Assembly: GCA_021464525.1 (NCBI GenBank)
Contig: JADRCO010000327.1
Coordinates: forward strand, 1-37,752
DNA: 37,752 bases
Source: Rhizophagus sp. LPA8_4_AMF
Lineage: Eukaryota; Glomeromycota; Glomeromycetes; Glomerales; Glomeraceae
Reading direction: 5' to 3'
This document shows positions 22,386 through 33,158 of the stretch, one piece after another (the first letter of the stretch is position 1; each line of letters opens with the position of its first letter). The notes below the pieces were generated by a model. It was given only the letters and a program-made list of their open reading frames with translations, was not told the DNA's origin and did no database searches. The position numbers and the translations under genes were made by a program.

Positions 22386-23030
22386 GATATTTTATAATAA
22401 ATTGTTCAAATTATTCAGCAATAAAGTTATGATATTATAATAATATTTTTATATTTTCACTATTGCTAATTTATAAAATGAAATAAATCTAAAAAATTCG
22501 TGTGTAACAGATTGACCTGTTTTGAATTGCGTCATAATTGTTGTGGCTTATTTTTTGTTCTTCGTCATCCCTCGGGTCATGTGTACAGTTTTCGATGGCC
22601 AATCCGAGAGATTTTCATCGCTAATACAGTTCCGGTTAATGAAATTTTTCAGTCTTTACAAACCGAGATTTTAATAATTTTTTTTTCCAATTTTTTTAAA
22701 ACTGAATTTTTAACATTTTTCATCTCAGTTTTTTTCTCTTTTATAATAATTATCTATACTAATATTTTTTTTTATATAATATTTTTATGTATAGGTATAT
22801 TATCATTATTATTTATTTTAAACTTTAAGCTTAGATCTAGATCATGTTGCGGTCCTACGGTAAGCGTGATTTTTTATTTTTAATAATTTTTCTTATTATT
22901 TTACTAATTTGCAACAGGCTACAATTAGTAATAAACTAATATAATATATTGTTAATAATACTATAGATGTCAATCACAAAGAAAGTTTTATGAGAAATTA
23001 CTAATAAATTAATCTATAGTTACCAATTTA
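22386..23030. other. Intergenic stretch with a GC-richer patch
   Basis: At 22511-22660 composition rises and a plus-strand frame reads HPSGHVYSFRWPIREIFIA, with only a GTG start at 22500 and a long AT-driven hydrophobic tail. It may be a gene scrap; I do not call it a gene. Confidence 0.35.
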
Positions 23031-23115
23031 ATGTCGGGATTGTATCTCATTGAAATTTTTGATTTTCGGGATTTTGAGTAGGTCGATGTTCTGGTGTTTT
23101 AAGATTATTCGGTTT
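23031..23115. repeat. CGGGATT-box array, plus orientation
   Basis: taatgtcgggattg, gattttcgggattttg and ggtcgatgttctgg are repeated boxes of the same degenerate unit as the neighbouring arrays. Confidence 0.5.
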
Positions 23116-23721
23116 TTAAATAAATTTGGAGCACTCTTAATGAAATTGTTAGATATTTTTTATTTACTAGAACTCATATAATATATTTTACGAATAATTT
23201 ATACCTACCAGAGATGAAAATTGATGACAACTAGTCCTACAACCATCTACCTGTACGATTTTATTATGCTCGGTTGTAACTGTTGTAAAATAACAATCGG
23301 GTCAGTAGGATTATTTTATTTGAGCCGTGTATGACTGTGTATGACTGATGAGACTTGATATTTTGTGATAATGTCCACCGTTAAACCTGTGATATGGTTG
23401 TTAATTCCTTTTTATTACATGATCGTAAAAAAGGTAAACACAAATATGATATTAACCGGAATCAATGTTTTGCCATTTTGAATAAATAAATAAAAAGTTC
23501 TTCGTATAGTAAACAAAGGTTTGAATACAGTAATGAGAACAATCGAAGGCTGAGGAACTGTTGGAAGGCTGGCTGTATTTATAGCAAAGAATCAAATTCA
23601 GGAACACAAGTAATAAGATGAAATTAACAGAGATGTGCCTTTTCAATTTATTGATTCATAATTAAAATATTGTCAGAAAAAAAGGGTTATCACGTGTGTA
23701 CGGGATGACAACCAGCCCATA

Positions 23722-23810
23722 ACCCGACACCAAACTGATAGACGTAAATCCCGACTTACAGAATCCCGATGGTCTGAAAATCTTGACAACCACTGAGATT
23801 CAACCGGATA
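23722..23810. repeat. CGGGATT-box array, minus orientation, left of MULE relic B
   Basis: aacccgacacc, aaatcccgactt, gaatcccgatgg and aaatcttgacaacc follow at 13-20 bp spacing. All are on the minus strand, opposite to the array at 24248-24385. Confidence 0.6.
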
Positions 23811-23925
23811 AATTTTAGATTGGTTGATTTTTAATACAATTGTTTCTACAACTGATGAACATTTCAGTCGCAGCTACAACATTTATTTACCTTTGCATTT
23901 TACTTTCAGAACTGTGTTTAATTAA

Positions 23926-24079
23926 TTGTCTCCTGAAGCAAATGATGTGGTTCAATGTTTGAAAAAAATTATATTTATGGAAAATAAGACGACAAATGTG
24001 AAATGACAATATAATTCGTGATTTGCCGCTATTTCCACCAGTATTATGGTCAGTTTATGACCAAATTGAAACAATTTCG
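23926..24079 (+). pseudogene. MULE transposase relic B (middle piece)
   Basis: The plus strand reads PEANDVVQCLKK, then after a frameshift IIRDLPLFPPVLWSVYDQI. It aligns with PQEAYEVVQWFEE and VTRDSPPFPPALWSVYDTI (residues 339-385) of the intact transposase. Stops and frameshifts are present. Relic A lies in the opposite orientation, so these are two insertions or an inverted remnant. Confidence 0.75.
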
Positions 24080-24247
24080 TTAATATTAATAAAATTTACA
24101 AATAATTTGCGTTAATACTAATCAAATTATTCCAATTTATAATTGAATTTACAAATATTTTAATATAGTTGATAAATTAAGACCAGTTACTGCGCCACGG
24201 CGTTTTTAAAATTATATTTATTCATTTATTTACTTTATAATAAATTT

Positions 24248-24385
24248 CGAGCTTTAGACTGTCAAAATTTTTTGAATGTCGAGATTTTTTGATTGTCAAG
24301 ATTATTTGACTGTCGGGATTCTGGTTCAACCGGATTTGGGTTTATCAGGATACTTTGTGTCGGATTATAGACTATCAATATTATA
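24248..24385. repeat. CGGGATT-box array, plus orientation, right of MULE relic B
   Basis: actgtcaaaatttt, aatgtcgagatttt, gattgtcaagatta, gactgtcgggattctgg and gtgtcggattata repeat every 15-20 bp in one direction. Confidence 0.6.
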
Positions 24386-24389
24386 GTTT

Positions 24390-26285
24390 TTCAGCAGGTT
24401 TCGTCATTGTATATGGAAGTTTGAAATAAACCACAATCCCAGTAAATGCAATCACAAACTCTTGTTAAATGAGTTCATTGTCGGTCACGTGGTAGTACAG
24501 GATATCTCTGTCAAAGCCAACCACAACTTTAGAAGCAAATATTTTACATTTTTTTTTTTTTATTGTAATTTCCTTGAAAAGAATTTGACATTTTTATAAG
24601 ATTAATATGATTTAAAAAAAAAAAAAAGTTTAAAATTTTTTGTCAAAATGAAATGTAATCTTCACATTTTTGAAATGATTATGCTAATTCGAAATTAAGA
24701 ATTTCAAATGTAAATCAAGTATCAGGTTTATTTGTCAGAAATTACGTGAAGTCGGGTTTGTAACCTAACGGGATTGTGGATCGACACTCAATTAGAGGAT
24801 CGACACCATTCTATCGGAGGTGATGTTCTCTCTGCATGCTCACCATTTAATTAGTAAGCAACAATATTTTGCACAACTGTAAATAAATTCATAATGCCGA
24901 TCATGATATCAAACGAAATACGTATTTAATTTTTTTCGCATCGGAATTGAATTTAAGCTCCATATATAGTAAGTAATATAACAATAAAAATTAACATTTT
25001 CATGCTTTGTTCATTTAAGAAAGTAACACACATTGGTATTGAAATAAATATAACGAAATATCGATAGATAGTATCAAAGCTATTGGAAACGAAAGATTTA
25101 TATGACATTTGTAATATACAAGATGTATTTTATAATTCAAAATTTTAGCACAGCTTAAATTTCTTACTATTATCAAATGAAAAAAGAACTTATTAGTCCG
25201 TTTATCTGCAATTTTTTCAACTATTATATTTTATTATACTTAAAACTTTTTTTTTTGGAAAACTGTCTTTAAGATCTAAATAACAAAACAGGATATTCAA
25301 ATTCGAAACAAATGTGTTCAAATTTTTACCTAAACTATTCAATTCCATCGGAGGCATTTATTTTTTTCCGTTTGGTTCAGATAAAATTTGGCCATCCTTT
25401 ATTAATGCAGATTTGCTGAGATCTTTACTTAAACCCTATTTGTTCATAACCATGTGGTGACTTGCGTAGTATTTTTGATTATATTTTACATCATATTGAA
25501 ATGACAAATACTTACTTAAGCAAAAAAGTTACAAGTCATTCTATTTATGCCGTCACTATGAATGTACTTTAATAAGCAAATACATCCATTCTCAGCGTAA
25601 CTTCACTTCCTGAAAGGGAAATATTGGCGGCGTCAAAAAACGGTAACCCATTTGTAATCAATTTCTCCTTGATAAAATTCTTAACCTTAGAGTTACATCT
25701 TTACCCATGGTAAAAATTAGCCTCTGCTGCGAGAATCTATTCCTGGTGGTCTCGGAAATTCCGTAATTACTGTTTGAGAATAAAAATGGGATGTTTAATA
25801 TTGTACAGCATGCTTATCATCAGTTCTGATAAAATTAAAAGTAATGATTACCATAATTACCACACCATATTAGGAATTCATGTGCATGTGGTTTGGGGTT
25901 GGCATTTAATTAGAAGATCGTCAATTACTTTATTGTAAAAAAGCTATTCGAAGAAGCACGTGTAAGCGCATGAACCAAAAATGGACTCATACTTCTCGTT
26001 CAATTAAGAATATTTTTACGCAGTTAAGTATTGTATAAAGTAAGTACACAGGTAGGTAGAATTTTGTATGAAACTCGAGCTATTATCGATTTCAATTCAT
26101 TAACACACGAAGTGTCGAACAAAGGTTTAAAGTTAATATCTCAACATTATGTTTTATATTTATTAATTAGATATTTTTAAAATTAATAGCATCAATTATT
26201 TCAATCAAAAATTTAGGATAATCACGTGGTCTTATGCCCAGATGGTAGTAATTTATAAAAAAGAGCGACCTTAAAATAAACCAGT
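24390..26285. other. Intergenic region, no gene seen
   Basis: AT-rich with a few GC-richer patches (24740-24840, 25610-25760), none with a sustained coding frame. Confidence 0.45.
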
Positions 26286-26291
26286 GGTTCA

Positions 26292-26375
26292 GGTTCTTGT
26301 CCCAGACAAACAGCTTTATTTATTGTGTTGATAACTTTAAAATAATTTATTTATACAGGGTCTAGGATAAGAACC
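26292..26375. repeat. Inverted repeat, 16 bp arms, 84 bp overall
   Basis: ggttcttgtcccagac (26292-26307) pairs with gtctaggataagaacc (26360-26375) at 14 of 16 positions. It may be a small MITE. Confidence 0.5.
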
Positions 26376-26379
26376 TAAG

Positions 26380-27130
26380 CCCCAAAAACCCTAGAAAAAA
26401 GTAGTTGCCGGATTTACATGATCTACACATATGATCCGGATGATTGTTTTTTGGTAATCATGTTTCAATAAAAAAGTTTATTTATACACTTATAATTTTA
26501 TTATTCATGGTAATAAATTATGACAGACAGTACTTTTTTTTTTTGCTATTTTTATTGCTAATAGATTGCACATTTTATGAATAATACATTTTATTCTCCT
26601 TACAATTTTTATGAGCGAATAAATTAACTGTTTTTGTTATTTTTTACAATTCTTGAAACAATTTAAACCTAATTTTAATACATTGTATTATGATTCAAAT
26701 TGTGCTGTAACACCATCGTTCCAATAGTTTGAAACTGTGTCAGAATTTCTTTAACCAAAGATGAACTTTTGGCTTTATTCTCTAATAATTCCTTCTTAAA
26801 ATGTAATAAAAAAAAAATTGTAACATTATTAATAAATAGTTGGAATTCTCAATAAATCCTTGATATTATTTCAGAATTCATAATATTTATTAAGATAATT
26901 TTTTTTTTCATTTAAAATTTTCAACTTTCTCAAGTAGAGTGGAAATCTTATTTTGTTACGTCACCCTCTCTAAATAAACACGATTATGTACAGTATGTAA
27001 AATGTAAAATATGCTTAAAATTATCTAATTGCTAAAGATATTATGGAAAAAATAAAAAAATTCTTTCTATTACAGAGTTCAGAGTGCATATTGCATAACA
27101 CGTACTTTATTGGTTTTTAAATCACGTGAT
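26380..27130. other. AT-rich intergenic stretch
   Basis: Nothing beyond poly-T runs is seen. Confidence 0.4.
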
Positions 27131-27136
27131 TTGTGT

Positions 27137-27377
27137 GCTTATGCAGGGGGTATTTTATATAATATGGGAGTGATCATAAAATAAATAATTATAATATGAG
27201 GGTGTGATCGTACTTATAACTAATAAACTGATTATAAAAGGGGTAATTTATATATAAAAAATCGGGACCTTAAACACAAGTTATAAAATTGGTTCTCATA
27301 TCCCGGACCAAAAAATGTGTGCCTTAAGAAGGGGAGTTCTTATATAGGAGGTGGGGTTGACTGTACGTTAAATTTTT
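27137..27377. repeat. Degenerate direct repeat with ATATGGGAGTGATCGTA-like unit
   Basis: Successive related blocks are gggggtattttatataatat plus gggagtgatcata; ataatatgagggtgtgatcg; aaaaggggtaatttatata; and ggggagttcttatataggag plus gtggggttgactgtacg. Spacing is 45-115 bp. Confidence 0.45.
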
Positions 27378-27379
27378 TT

Positions 27380-28008
27380 TTAAAAAAAAGAAAATTGAGT
27401 GGCGTAAAAGATTAATTAAATCAAGTAAAAATCCATTATCTGTAATATGTGCATCACCAAAAAAATGAACATAGTTTGCCACTCTTAATGCCAAAACGCC
27501 ACATTTAATGCCATAATGCCAGCGAAAAGATCACGTGAGTGCACAATTTTGTTTGGTGTGCAGATCGTGTATTACCAACAAATTCGGCTTTTCATAGTAA
27601 ATAAATCTGATCGGCAAAATCTCGTGATAAATTGTTAGTCATTGGTCATTGGAATCAATTAGATCAACGAAATTTCTAATTAGGCAACCCATACACAATA
27701 AACGAAAAAAAATTATTTTATTTATTTATTTAGTAATATGACAAATAAGATCTTATACTTTTCGTTATAGTCTATATATATCTTACGAATGCATAGAATT
27801 TTTATATTTTGTATCAGTATTAAAGTTAATCAAAATAATTTATAAGCTTATTAAAACTTAAAATGAAACCTTGCAATATGGATCACATATCTCCCGAAGA
27901 GGGTAACTTTGTAACGTAAAATAGTAAAAAATTACTCCTTAATAAAATTCTTATTCTTAGTATATCCGTCCTTCTAAATATAATTTGGTAATGAAATTCA
28001 CGACGTTA
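27380..28008. other. Intergenic stretch downstream of the MULE ORF
   Basis: Two atgcca repeats (27489-27521) are present. No terminal inverted repeat that pairs with the other side of the transposase ORF could be found. Confidence 0.4.
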
Positions 28009-29451
28009 TTATAAAGTAAGATTTTGTGCTACTTCACGAAGAAAACCTATTAGAGAACAGGTTTGTCGATTATTAATTATCATCATAATTCTATTTTCCC
28101 TATCGATCAACCTCTTTTTTTGCTTTGGTCGTTGCTCACCATGTGCAATACTTTCAACTTGAACATCAACTTCCTTCTGTCCCTTTTGCAATTCTTCAAT
28201 CATTTTACAAACAACTCCATTTGCTTCTTCAATCATAGTTTCCCAACGATGATGCCAGGCCTCCGCAGCGTTTTCTGTTTGTAGGATTCCAAATTTTATT
28301 GTATCATAAACTGACCATAGTGCTGGTGGAAATGGTGGTGAATCACGAGTCACATTACCATTCCGCATTTGTCGAATTATTCTTCCAAAAACATAGTTTT
28401 CTTCAAACCACTGAACTACTTCATATGCCTCCTGAGGCATTATTGATTTTAGAATATTAAATGCGGCAGGAATTTCTTGCGATGGTAAAAATGATAGGGC
28501 ATATAGTTGCCGCAACATGAGACTAAATTGTTCGTCATTCCCATATTTAATGGCCAGTCCACAGTCTTGTATTTTTCGCCAGTAATTTTGTCCTAGACGA
28601 AAAAAATATCCCTTATTAGTAGTATTTGGAAACTCGTGACGTATTGAATTAATTACTGCTTGTTCAAAATCGGTAATTATGTATGATGGTGTTAAATAGA
28701 TATCATTTTCTTCAGCAAATTTGATTAAGTTATTGAATAACCGTCTATAAAGTTTCTCGGTTTTAGATGTCATTAATACATATACCAATGGAAGAATTCT
28801 TGAGTTATCTTCAGTGCCAACAAGTGCATAAATTGTAAATAGTTGGTAAAAAATTGTCGAAACTACTTTAGATGCGCTATCCGCAATCCAATATTTTGCT
28901 TGAGACAAATGTTGAATATTATTTTTCGTGGTAAACATAAGAATTCGTTCTTGTTCATTAATATAATCTTTAACTAAAAAGAGTTCTCCATTCAATGTAA
29001 TGCAAAGTGAATCTGGGATATTAACTTCATCAATACTTTGTGGTTCTGGTGGGATTTCGACTTTTCTAATTCGAATAATTTTTTTACGAAGAGCATTGTG
29101 TGATGGCATGTAAGGATGAACATCTTCTGAAATATTAATCAAATTATTTTGAATAATATGCATAGGTTTTTCCCTAGTTTCACCGGCCTGTTTTTTGATT
29201 TCTGCAATAGCTTTTGCAACATTTGCACTACTGGCTTGAGGTGCGTGGTTATGGTCTCCAATTTTTTTAAGATAATGCAAACCATTATTTAAAATAGTTG
29301 TAGCACGGCCTTTGCATCCCTCCAACTTTCTTTTTTCACAACACCAATAGAATTTGTCATCTCTATTTCTTTCTTTTACCATCAAATATCCACGAACATT
29401 TATTTTGTTGTGTCCTTTTTGCGATGGTATAATTTCACAAATCTCGTTCAT
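28009..29451 (-). CDS. FLYWCH-MULE transposase
   Basis: The 480-residue uninterrupted ORF starts at a clear ATG (29449-29451). Residues 17-72 form a FLYWCH-type zinc finger: FYWCC at 34-38, Cys46, and HNH at 67-69, where family proteins bind DNA. Residues about 185-300 match the MULE transposase domain: WIADSASKVVSTIFYQLFTI with first Asp191, PSYIITDFEQAVINS with Asp261. The candidate third acid is Glu397 in ENAAEAWHHRW. Such enzymes cut and move Mutator-like elements through terminal repeats. The GCxFHxxQ motif reads GYFFRLGQ, so its Cys and His are lost, and the usual DGTFK reads DSASK. Length suits a FLYWCH-MULE protein without a SWIM finger. It is probably an inactive or co-opted copy. 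Two shorter relics of the same family lie at 21885 and 23926. Confidence 0.85.
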   Translation of the reverse strand: MNEICEIIPSQKGHNKINVRGYLMVKERNRDDKFYWCCEKRKLEGCKGRATTILNNGLHYLKKIGDHNHAPQASSANVAKAIAEIKKQAGETREKPMHIIQNNLINISEDVHPYMPSHNALRKKIIRIRKVEIPPEPQSIDEVNIPDSLCITLNGELFLVKDYINEQERILMFTTKNNIQHLSQAKYWIADSASKVVSTIFYQLFTIYALVGTEDNSRILPLVYVLMTSKTEKLYRRLFNNLIKFAEENDIYLTPSYIITDFEQAVINSIRHEFPNTTNKGYFFRLGQNYWRKIQDCGLAIKYGNDEQFSLMLRQLYALSFLPSQEIPAAFNILKSIMPQEAYEVVQWFEENYVFGRIIRQMRNGNVTRDSPPFPPALWSVYDTIKFGILQTENAAEAWHHRWETMIEEANGVVCKMIEELQKGQKEVDVQVESIAHGEQRPKQKKRLIDRENRIMMIINNRQTCSLIGFLREVAQNLTL

Positions 29452-30080
29452 TTTTTTTACAAATAGGTTTATAAATCAAGCTCTTTTGGAAAATAATAAT
29501 ATAGAAAAAAAAAGAAGAGGAAGTTAACAATTTAACACTTATATAATGCTTATTATTATTTTGATCAACTGATGATTGACATAAATTGGTGACCATCGGG
29601 AATTCAATGCATATTTGAATATGATCGTCGAGTTTAATGTGTCGTGATTTATAGAAAATTCGTTTTAATTACTTTAATTAAAGATTCTACGTCTACGTCG
29701 ATCATTTTTTGTAACGAGTGTTGATGTGAGTGAGGAAATATGCAACTATGTACAAACTTGAGTTTGTATATTGGTTCAATATTCTCGCATATTATATTGA
29801 TTTTGTACTGGAGGAGTAAATTCTGCGTGAGGTAACGAACTCAAATAATGTCAACTAGAGCTGCAGTATGTATCTTCACTTATATTACATCCCTTATAAA
29901 TTTTTCTATATATGTATATACGTATATAAATTTATAAATATATAAAAATATCTATAAATATATTAGATTAATAATTATTATTAGATTAATAATCTTTCCA
30001 TTGAACAATGAAATACGATTATATGTCGATCCAAATTAGATTATTAGACAATTAAAAACATAGCTTTCTCTAAATTCATA
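29452..30080. other. AT-rich stretch upstream of the MULE ORF
   Basis: It probably holds the promoter, but no box is clear. A simple ta-rich tract (29915-29995) contains the word ttagattaataa twice. Confidence 0.4.
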
Positions 30081-30081
30081 G

Positions 30082-30197
30082 ATTATTCCAATTTTGGTTT
30101 TCGGTAAAAAAAAATAAAACAATATATTATTCCAATTTTGGTTCTCGATAAAAAAAAATAAAACAATATATTATTCCAATTTGGGTTCTCGATAAAA
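30082..30197. repeat. 44-bp tandem repeat, about 2.6 copies
   Basis: attattccaattttggtt begins at 30082, 30126 and 30170 (third copy with tttgggtt). Each of the first two continues with a tcg.taaaaaaaaataaaac stretch and ends aatat. Copies are nearly identical, so the array is young. Confidence 0.8.
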
Positions 30198-30199
30198 AA

Positions 30200-30695
30200 G
30201 AACCAAATTAATTTCATATGCAAAAATATATTCTTTAATTAAATAATATCCGAATTTGGTATTAATTCATTTCTAAGTGTTCCATCCTTCTCTATTGACA
30301 AGACCATATGTTTGTTGATGAAAATCATGCGGGTATACCGTACGGAATCAAAAGACAAAAAAATACACAATATAGTCATCATTTTCCAAATAATAGTCGG
30401 TTTTATACTTGCCCTTTTAAATTAGAATGTAAAACTAGTCAAAATAGAATTTGGGGGTGATTAGCAATCTTATTATTATTATTCTTCTTTTTCGAACCGT
30501 GTAGTACATGATCTCATTTAACGTCATCTGATGGTTTATCCTCATTATATTTATTTGGTTACTGGAGGGTCTATTTCCCGATTTGTTTGCGTAGGATACA
30601 AGATCTTCTATTACAACAATGCATGAGTACAATAACATTTGGTTTATAATTAAACGTTGTAAATTATTAGAGACGACAAGAAATCTCAGTTTTAA

Positions 30696-30735
<40 letters not shown>

Positions 30736-31195
30736 TATCTGTTGCATTTAGGATTTCACATTAGTAACAATAGTGATAAGCATTTGTAAAATTAAGATCA
30801 GCAGGTTATAAATTTTTTGATAAGTTTATGGTTATATCGGAGTTTGACTATATCTAGATTTCAAAACAACTTGTTTTAAGCCCATACAAAAAGAATAATA
30901 ATATTCAACCGGTTATTTTTGGCAAAAGTAATCGGCAATTAAAGCGGGATTATTTTGTCTAGAAATAATTTTTTTTACCAATTAGTCAATTCACATGTAT
31001 CGTAGATCATTAAAAGGGCTATGAAAACCATAGCTCTTTAAGAAGTATAAAATGAATGTATATTTCGCATACCTTCTCTCATAAGCTGAAAAGATAAGCT
31101 GTAATTCTTAGATAATTATTATATTTTTTTCCTGATAGTTAATTATAATTCAGTTGTGAAAAAAGGATGTCAGCTGATCAAAAGAATTTTTCGAA
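30200..31195. other. AT-rich stretch with T24A16 palindrome
   Basis: A run of 24 T followed by 16 A lies at 30696-30735. No gene is supported; the minus frame at 30435-30638 looks like chance. Confidence 0.5.
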
Positions 31196-31199
31196 AAGT

Positions 31200-31360
31200 G
31201 ACATATCTTTCTGAGTGTTCCGCTCATAAAGATTACGCATAGTATCGCCGTTTCGTCCTATCACAGGACTGTAGCAAAAGCTAGTACCTGCCTTGCTTTA
31301 ACTCGCGCATAGAACTACCTACCGCTCACCCAAACACCACCCTCACCACCATCGCCTAAT
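31200..31360. other. GC-richer stretch with stable hairpins
   Basis: This is the least AT-rich segment of the right half. It contains gtcctatcacaggac and tagcaaaagcta, both perfect short hairpins and adjacent, followed by a C-rich run (cacccaaacaccaccctcac). No open frame spans it on either strand. A structured RNA or part of a repeat is possible; I could not match it to tRNA, 5S, U6, RNase P or MRP RNA motifs. Confidence 0.35.
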
Positions 31361-31600
31361 AAGGGAAAAAGGATTAAGGTAGATAAGACATTCGATTAGA
31401 TGTTAGCAATATTAGCGTAAGAGTTAGATAGGGATATATTTTTATTCAAATTTGCATAAACATTTAAAACAAACCAGCGGTGCTTGTTCTCAACTAATCG
31501 AGCAAATAAATTAAATTGATCGATCGGTTAACCTAATGCTGGTAGAAATTATCATTACGGGCCAAATTCACTACACAATGGGTACACATTCCAAAATTGG

Positions 31601-32120
31601 TATCCGGACTTTTCGCCGAAGTCCATTTCACCGAAGCAATTTCGCCGAAGCAATTTCGCCGAAGGGATGTTCACCGAAGTGCCATTTCGCTGAAATGTCA
31701 TTTTCTCGAATGGATATTTTACCGAATGGCCATTTTACCGAAGGGCATTTCCCCGAAGAAATGGAATTTTTCAATTTCCCTTTCTTTTTTATGACAAACG
31801 AATTATTTACACGTTTGTTTATTTTATTTTTATAAAGGAAAATTAAATTTTATTTAACAATCTCATCGTACTTGTCAATTTTCCGAACCATTTTTTATTT
31901 TCTTTGTATCAAATTGTTAATGATTAAGGAATTGTGTTAATCAATAACATTTTCGGCGAAATGTCCTTCGACGAAATGACGATTTGGGGAAAGGATTCGG
32001 CGAAATTCCTATTCGACGAAACGCCCATTCAACGAAATATCCCTTCAGTGAAACTTCCCTTCGGCGAAATGGTCTCGGTGAAATGGGCTTCAGTGAAATA
32101 GACTTCGGAGAAACGTATTG
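31601..32120. mobile_element. Foldback-like element, copy 2 (TTCGSCGAA arrays)
   Basis: It begins tatccggacttttcgccgaa, the same start as copy 1 at 17281. The left array (31601-31760) has boxes tttcaccgaa, tttcgccgaa, ttcaccgaa, tttcgctgaa, tttaccgaa and ttccccgaa. A core of about 190 bp separates it from the right array (31950-32116) with ttcggcgaaa, ttcgacgaaa and ttcagtgaaa, ending gacttcggagaaacg. The ORF at 31536-31835 is a translation of this array. Confidence 0.8.
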
Positions 32121-32124
32121 TAAC

Positions 32125-32800
32125 CTCCAAAATTTACGCTAATTAAGATTATTGAGCCTTTTGATTAACTGAAGTACATGATCGATTATTTGTGATCAAT
32201 TAAACAAATCATACAAAACTAAAGATAGACTTGTTTAAGGCTGCAATGAGGTGGTACTGATAATTGTTCGATTTTGTCGATTCTTACACAACTCTGTCAG
32301 GTTTAAGTTTTAAAAATTCAGTAGCATTTTATTATATATAGATCGGAAAATTATTAATAATTCAACGAAAGAGAATTGATTGACGTTACTACTAATTACA
32401 GTCTGGTAAAAAGTGATCGGAAATATTTTTAATTAGTATTTTAATTGATAAAAAAAACTATAATAGAGTTAAGAAAAATCATTTTTTTTAAGTAGTTTCT
32501 TAATAAATTTTTGTATTATGATGCGTGTCTAATCATGCTTTTTGCCAGCATTGTAACTAAGCTTTATTCACAGTATGACCTCGATGTTATGTGTCCGATA
32601 TTATATACCGATACGTTACGAATTGTCGAATTGGCTAGTAAAATTTTTTGGCCGAAATTAGATTTTTGGTCTAACGCAATTAAATTTTAGCTCGCTAATT
32701 CGACCACATTATCAGTAAATCAAAGTTTGACTATATGAAATTGTGAGCTATTATATTTTCAAATCACCTTCCGGGAAAACAAATGCTGAAAGTTAAATCG
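32125..32800. other. AT-rich intergenic stretch
   Basis: No gene or repeat is recognised. Confidence 0.4.
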
Positions 32801-32903
32801 AATCCCTGTAAAAAAAGTCGATCCGTGTTTTACGTATATTCCATCTTTTTTCCGTAAAAGGCTCATATTTCCGGAATTCAATAACCTAATATCATGGTCC
32901 TTT

Positions 32904-33017
32904 CGGGGATGGACCAAGTAAGATAATCAGCTGCTACGACAACAATTCGGAGAACGTTCGGCTAAAGAAGTGAAGAAAACTTTCAAAAGAGTTTACGAAC
33001 TCTTTCATGCTCGAGGA
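32904..33017 (+). pseudogene. Myb/SANT-like coding relic
   Basis: The plus frame reads GWTK, a TAA stop, then DNQLLRQQFGERSAKEVKKT and FKRVYELFHARGTF. WTK followed by D and LL fits the start of a Myb/SANT helix-turn-helix (WTxEEDxxLL). The frame is cut at 33018-33025 by the nested MITE. Confidence 0.4.
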
Positions 33018-33025
33018 ACATTTTG

Positions 33026-33158
33026 GGGATCCGTACAAAATCCCGAATGTCAAAATCCCGAATAGTACGAAATCCCGAAAAATTGGCCGGTATTAGGCAT
33101 AATACTGCTCGGTTCGGGATTTTCGGGATTATGAGTTTCGGGATTTCGTACCAGACCC
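33026..33158. mobile_element. Complete 133-bp MITE with 8-bp target-site duplication
   Basis: The flanking duplication acattttg is exact at 33018-33025 and 33159-33166. The left end gggatccgtacaaaatcccg and the right end (reverse complement gggtctggtacgaaatcccg) form an imperfect inverted pair. Inside are several aaatcccgaa boxes on the left and ttcgggatt boxes on the right. An 8-bp duplication fits hAT and is within the MULE range. Confidence 0.85.

Noticed and set aside
22500-22883. 127-residue plus frame with a membrane-like tail
   Set aside because: No ATG at its start, and the tail is T-rich DNA read as Phe, Ile and Leu. Only the first 50 residues look like a possible gene scrap.
28063-28284. 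Plus-strand 73-residue frame
   Set aside because: Shadow of the MULE transposase on the other strand.
31200-31360. RNase P, MRP, U6 or tRNA identity
   Set aside because: None of the core motifs I know for these RNAs is present.
31536-31835. ORFs across 31536-31835 and 17545-17850 with repeated FTE and SPK residues
   Set aside because: They are translations of the TTCGSCGAA box arrays in several frames, not genes.
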